From Dehalococcoidia bacterium (GTDB taxonomy: Bacteria > Chloroflexota > Dehalococcoidia > Dehalococcoidales > DAOWKM01), in the NCBI GenBank assembly GCA_030643695.1, contig DAOWKM010000037.1, positions 1 to 23,132 of the forward strand: 23,132 bases of DNA. The letters are read 5' to 3'. Positions within the stretch are counted from its first letter, which is position 1. The number at the start of each line of letters is the position of its first letter. Shown one piece after another: positions 20,651 through 23,132 of the stretch. Under the pieces are notes generated by a model. The model had not been told where the DNA came from and made no database searches. It was given only the letters and a program-made list of their open reading frames with translations. Position numbers and translations under genes: made by a program.

Positions 20651-23132
20651 TTACCTTCCGCAGCAGTATTTGTATTTCTTACCCGAGCCGCAGGGGCAGG
20701 GGTCATTTCTACCTATCTTTTTGCCGCCAACCTTTAGTCGCTTTTTGCTTTTACCGCCAGCAGCAACCTGAGCCATTGGTGACGGTGCCTGTTGGGGGGC
20801 TTCCCGCCTGACAATGCCCACATGGTATATAGTGTGAGCCACATCGTGCTGAATGGTGGAGAGCAGGCTCTGGAATTGCTTGTATCCCTCATTTTTATAG
20901 ATTACCAGCGGGTCTCTCTGTCGCCCCATAGCGTATAGTCCCGCATCCTGGCGCATATCCTCCATATTAGTTAAATGCTCTATCCACAGGCTGTCTATGA
21001 TGCGGAGCATTACCAGGCGTTCCAGCACCCTCATATTATCTGAGCCCAGTTCTTTCTCCCGCTCCTCATACAGAGCCTCTGCCGGCTCAATGAGCCTGTC
21101 CTCAATCTGCTTCGGTTTGAGCTGGGAAAGGGCATTGGCACTAAGTGTTGGTGGTAAGGGGAAGATAGTGGAGGCATCGCTAATTAAACCATCCAGATTC
21201 CAATTAACGCCACGCTCATCGGGGATATGAGCTGCCACTATATCCTGGAGCTCATCCCTGACCATTGATAGAATATTTGCCTTGAGGTCAGCCCCACCTA
21301 GTATCTTCTTTCGTTCACCATAAATAACCTCACGCTGCTTATTAATGACATCATCAAACTCTACCAGGTGTTTACGCATATCAAAGTGGTAGCCTTCAAC
21401 CCTGACCTGGGCATTTTCAATAGATTTGTTAACCAGCCTGTTCTCAATAGGGGTATCCTCATCCAGACCAGCCCACCCCATAAAGGTCTTAATTCGGTCG
21501 CCACCGAAGCGCTTTACCACATCATCCTCTAGGGAAACATAGAAACGGGAGCTTCCCGCGTCTCCCTGGCGTCCGGCTCTACCTCTAAGCTGGTTATCAA
21601 TTCGCCGTGCCTCATGGCGCTCAGTGCCAATGATGTGGAGTCCGCCACGGTCAACCACCTTTTTGTGTCTTCTGTCCCATTCCTGCCTGTTTTCTTTTGG
21701 GGGCTCCTTCCCACCTAACACAATATCAACACCACGCCCGGCCATATTGGTGGCAACAGTTACCGCCCCTGGCTCTCCCGCCTGGGTGATGATATAAGCC
21801 TCCTTTTCATGATGCTTGGCGTTAAGCACCTGATGAGGGATACCCCGTTTCTTCAGCAGGTCGCTCAGGTATTCCGATTTTTCAATAGATACCGTGCCGA
21901 TTAGCACTGGTTGTTCTTCCTGGTGAAGCTGCTCAATCTCACGGGCTATCGCCCGAAATTTAGCCTTCTCATCCTTGTAGATTTGGTCAGGATAGTCCTC
22001 ACGAATCATTGGCTTATTGGTCGGGATAATTACCACCTCAAGGGTGTATATCTTGTGAAACTCCTCAGCCTCGGTAACGGCAGTGCCGGTCATCCCCGCC
22101 AGTTTGTCATACAGACGGAAGTAGTTCTGGAAGGTAATGGTGGCAAAGGTCATACTCTCCCGTTGAACCCTGACATGCTCTTTGGCTTCTAGTGCCTGAT
22201 GTAGCCCCTCTGAATAGCGGCGACCAAGCATTAACCTGCCGGTGAACTCGTCCACAATAATAACCTGCCCGTCCTTTACTACATAGTCGCGGTCTCTCTT
22301 AAACAACACCTGGGCTTTAAGGGCACTCTCCAGATAACGGGTTAGGGAGTAGTTTGACGGGTCATAGAGGTTGGGTGACTTTAATACTCCCTCCCGCTTG
22401 AGCATCCGTTCCATATTGCTAATGCCGGCATCAGTCAGGCTAACGGCACGCAGTTTTTCATCTATGGTGTAATCCACATCCTGGCGCAGGCGGGGAACAA
22501 ACCGGGCAAATAGTTGGTATTTCTGTCCGGCTTCCTCAGCCTGACCACTGATAATAAGCGGGGGGCGCGCTTCGTCAATAAGGAGGTTATCTACCTCATC
22601 AACGATGGCATAGTTTAGCCGGTGCTGAACACACTGGGATAGGTCGGCAACCATATTGTCCCGCAAATAGTCAAAGCCGAACTCATTATTGGTGCCATAG
22701 GTGATATCAGCCTGATAAGCCTCACTGCGGGAGACAGGTCTAAAATGGGGCCAGCGGTCATCTCCGGAATCAAAGTCGGGGTCGTAAAGACGGGAAGGGG
22801 CATGCTCGTCCGGGGTCTGCTGAGGGAAGATGCTAGCCACACTTACCCCCAGGGCGTGATAAATAGGGCCCATCCAATAGGGGTCTCGTCTCGCCAGGTA
22901 ATCATTAACCGTAACCAGGTGGCATCCCTGACCGGCAAGGGAGTTCAGGTAGAGGGGGAGAGTGGCCACCAGAGTTTTACCCTCACCAGTTTTCATCTCA
23001 GCAATCTTGCCCTGATGAAGGACAATGCCTCCCATCAACTGCACATCAAAGTGGCGCTGACCTATAGTCCTCTTAGCGGCTTCACGAACGGCAGCAAAGG
23101 CTTCAGGTAGAAGTTCGTCAAGCGAACTGCCA
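20651..23132 (-). CDS. secA: Protein translocase subunit SecA (5' end outside the window)
   Basis: The ATPase that drives preprotein export through SecYEG. The frame stays open to the window edge: upstream of any internal start it reads [20 protein letters not shown] and then [15 protein letters not shown], which is SecA sequence, so the true start is outside. About 826 residues are present. Seen in order: Walker [19 protein letters not shown] box, preprotein cross-linking domain, [21 protein letters not shown] (Thr is usual where this has Val), [11 protein letters not shown], the helical wing and scaffold, and a C-terminal zinc motif [17 protein letters not shown] that binds SecB or ribosomes in relatives. 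The short gene at 20403 follows after 8 bp. Confidence 0.96.
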   Translation of the reverse strand, partial: GSSLDELLPEAFAAVREAAKRTIGQRHFDVQLMGGIVLHQGKIAEMKTGEGKTLVATLPLYLNSLAGQGCHLVTVNDYLARRDPYWMGPIYHALGVSVASIFPQQTPDEHAPSRLYDPDFDSGDDRWPHFRPVSRSEAYQADITYGTNNEFGFDYLRDNMVADLSQCVQHRLNYAIVDEVDNLLIDEARPPLIISGQAEEAGQKYQLFARFVPRLRQDVDYTIDEKLRAVSLTDAGISNMERMLKREGVLKSPNLYDPSNYSLTRYLESALKAQVLFKRDRDYVVKDGQVIIVDEFTGRLMLGRRYSEGLHQALEAKEHVRVQRESMTFATITFQNYFRLYDKLAGMTGTAVTEAEEFHKIYTLEVVIIPTNKPMIREDYPDQIYKDEKAKFRAIAREIEQLHQEEQPVLIGTVSIEKSEYLSDLLKKRGIPHQVLNAKHHEKEAYIITQAGEPGAVTVATNMAGRGVDIVLGGKEPPKENRQEWDRRHKKVVDRGGLHIIGTERHEARRIDNQLRGRAGRQGDAGSSRFYVSLEDDVVKRFGGDRIKTFMGWAGLDEDTPIENRLVNKSIENAQVRVEGYHFDMRKHLVEFDDVINKQREVIYGERKKILGGADLKANILSMVRDELQDIVAAHIPDERGVNWNLDGLISDASTIFPLPPTLSANALSQLKPKQIEDRLIEPAEALYEEREKELGSDNMRVLERLVMLRIIDSLWIEHLTNMEDMRQDAGLYAMGRQRDPLVIYKNEGYKQFQSLLSTIQHDVAHTIYHVGIVRREAPQQAPSPMAQVAAGGKSKKRLKVGGKKIGRNDPCPCGSGKKYKYCCGR

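Noticed and set aside
1..23132. CRISPR arrays, tRNA or rRNA genes
   Set aside because: No regularly spaced repeats, no cloverleaf-like segments and no conserved rRNA sequence were found by eye.

Overview
The window reads as chromosomal DNA of an anaerobic bacterium, most likely Chloroflexota of the Dehalococcoidia type. That placement is an inference from several things: an oxygen-sensitive 4-hydroxybutyryl-CoA dehydratase, a thiolase with an unusual insert, small Cys-rich orphan proteins, and mixed ATG/GTG/TTG starts with strong GGAGG-type ribosome sites. No rRNA, tRNA or CRISPR was seen. Almost all genes lie on the minus strand, so transcription runs from high to low coordinates.

From right to left: (1) secA (5' end beyond the window). 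(2) An accessory patch at 18106-20642 with a small orphan, a DUF262 (GmrS/ParB-like) protein overlapping a RelA/SpoT-domain protein, and a small acidic protein. (3) polX and a conserved hypothetical gene. (4) A precisely bounded 2,692-bp IS1-family transposon (12960-15651), with perfect 20-bp terminal inverted repeats and an 8-bp target duplication TAAAATTG. It carries its transposase, a MazF/ribbon-helix-helix toxin-antitoxin pair, a NYN-domain nuclease-like protein and a small basic protein. It landed in the last codons of the hypothetical gene, just upstream of the next promoter. (5) A CoA-metabolism operon driven by a good TTGACA/TAAAAT promoter: enoyl-CoA hydratase, 4-hydroxybutyryl-CoA dehydratase, thiolase, nitroreductase. 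These can link 4-hydroxybutyryl-CoA and crotonyl-CoA to acetyl-CoA, apart from the 3-hydroxybutyryl-CoA dehydrogenase, which is not here. (6) A lone plus-strand zinc-ribbon micro-gene (8334-8507) with its own promoter. (7) A tight housekeeping run: corA, metallo-hydrolase, Mut7-C RNase-like protein, double-hotdog MaoC protein, NAD(P)HX repair enzyme, type III pantothenate kinase (coaX) and coaBC. (8) A DUF4145 gene and a small Cys-containing orphan, then two tandem hairpins and the first codons of valS.

The best candidates for something new are the DUF262 plus RelA/SpoT gene pair, which looks like a sensor with an alarmone-synthetase effector, and the IS1-type transposon carrying a toxin-antitoxin pair and a NYN nuclease, whose ends, target duplication and pre-insertion sequence can be read directly. 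Several starts were moved from the longest reading frame to a better supported internal ATG: DUF4145, nitroreductase, thiolase, dehydratase, transposase, NYN, antitoxin and the two small proteins at 302 and 18106.
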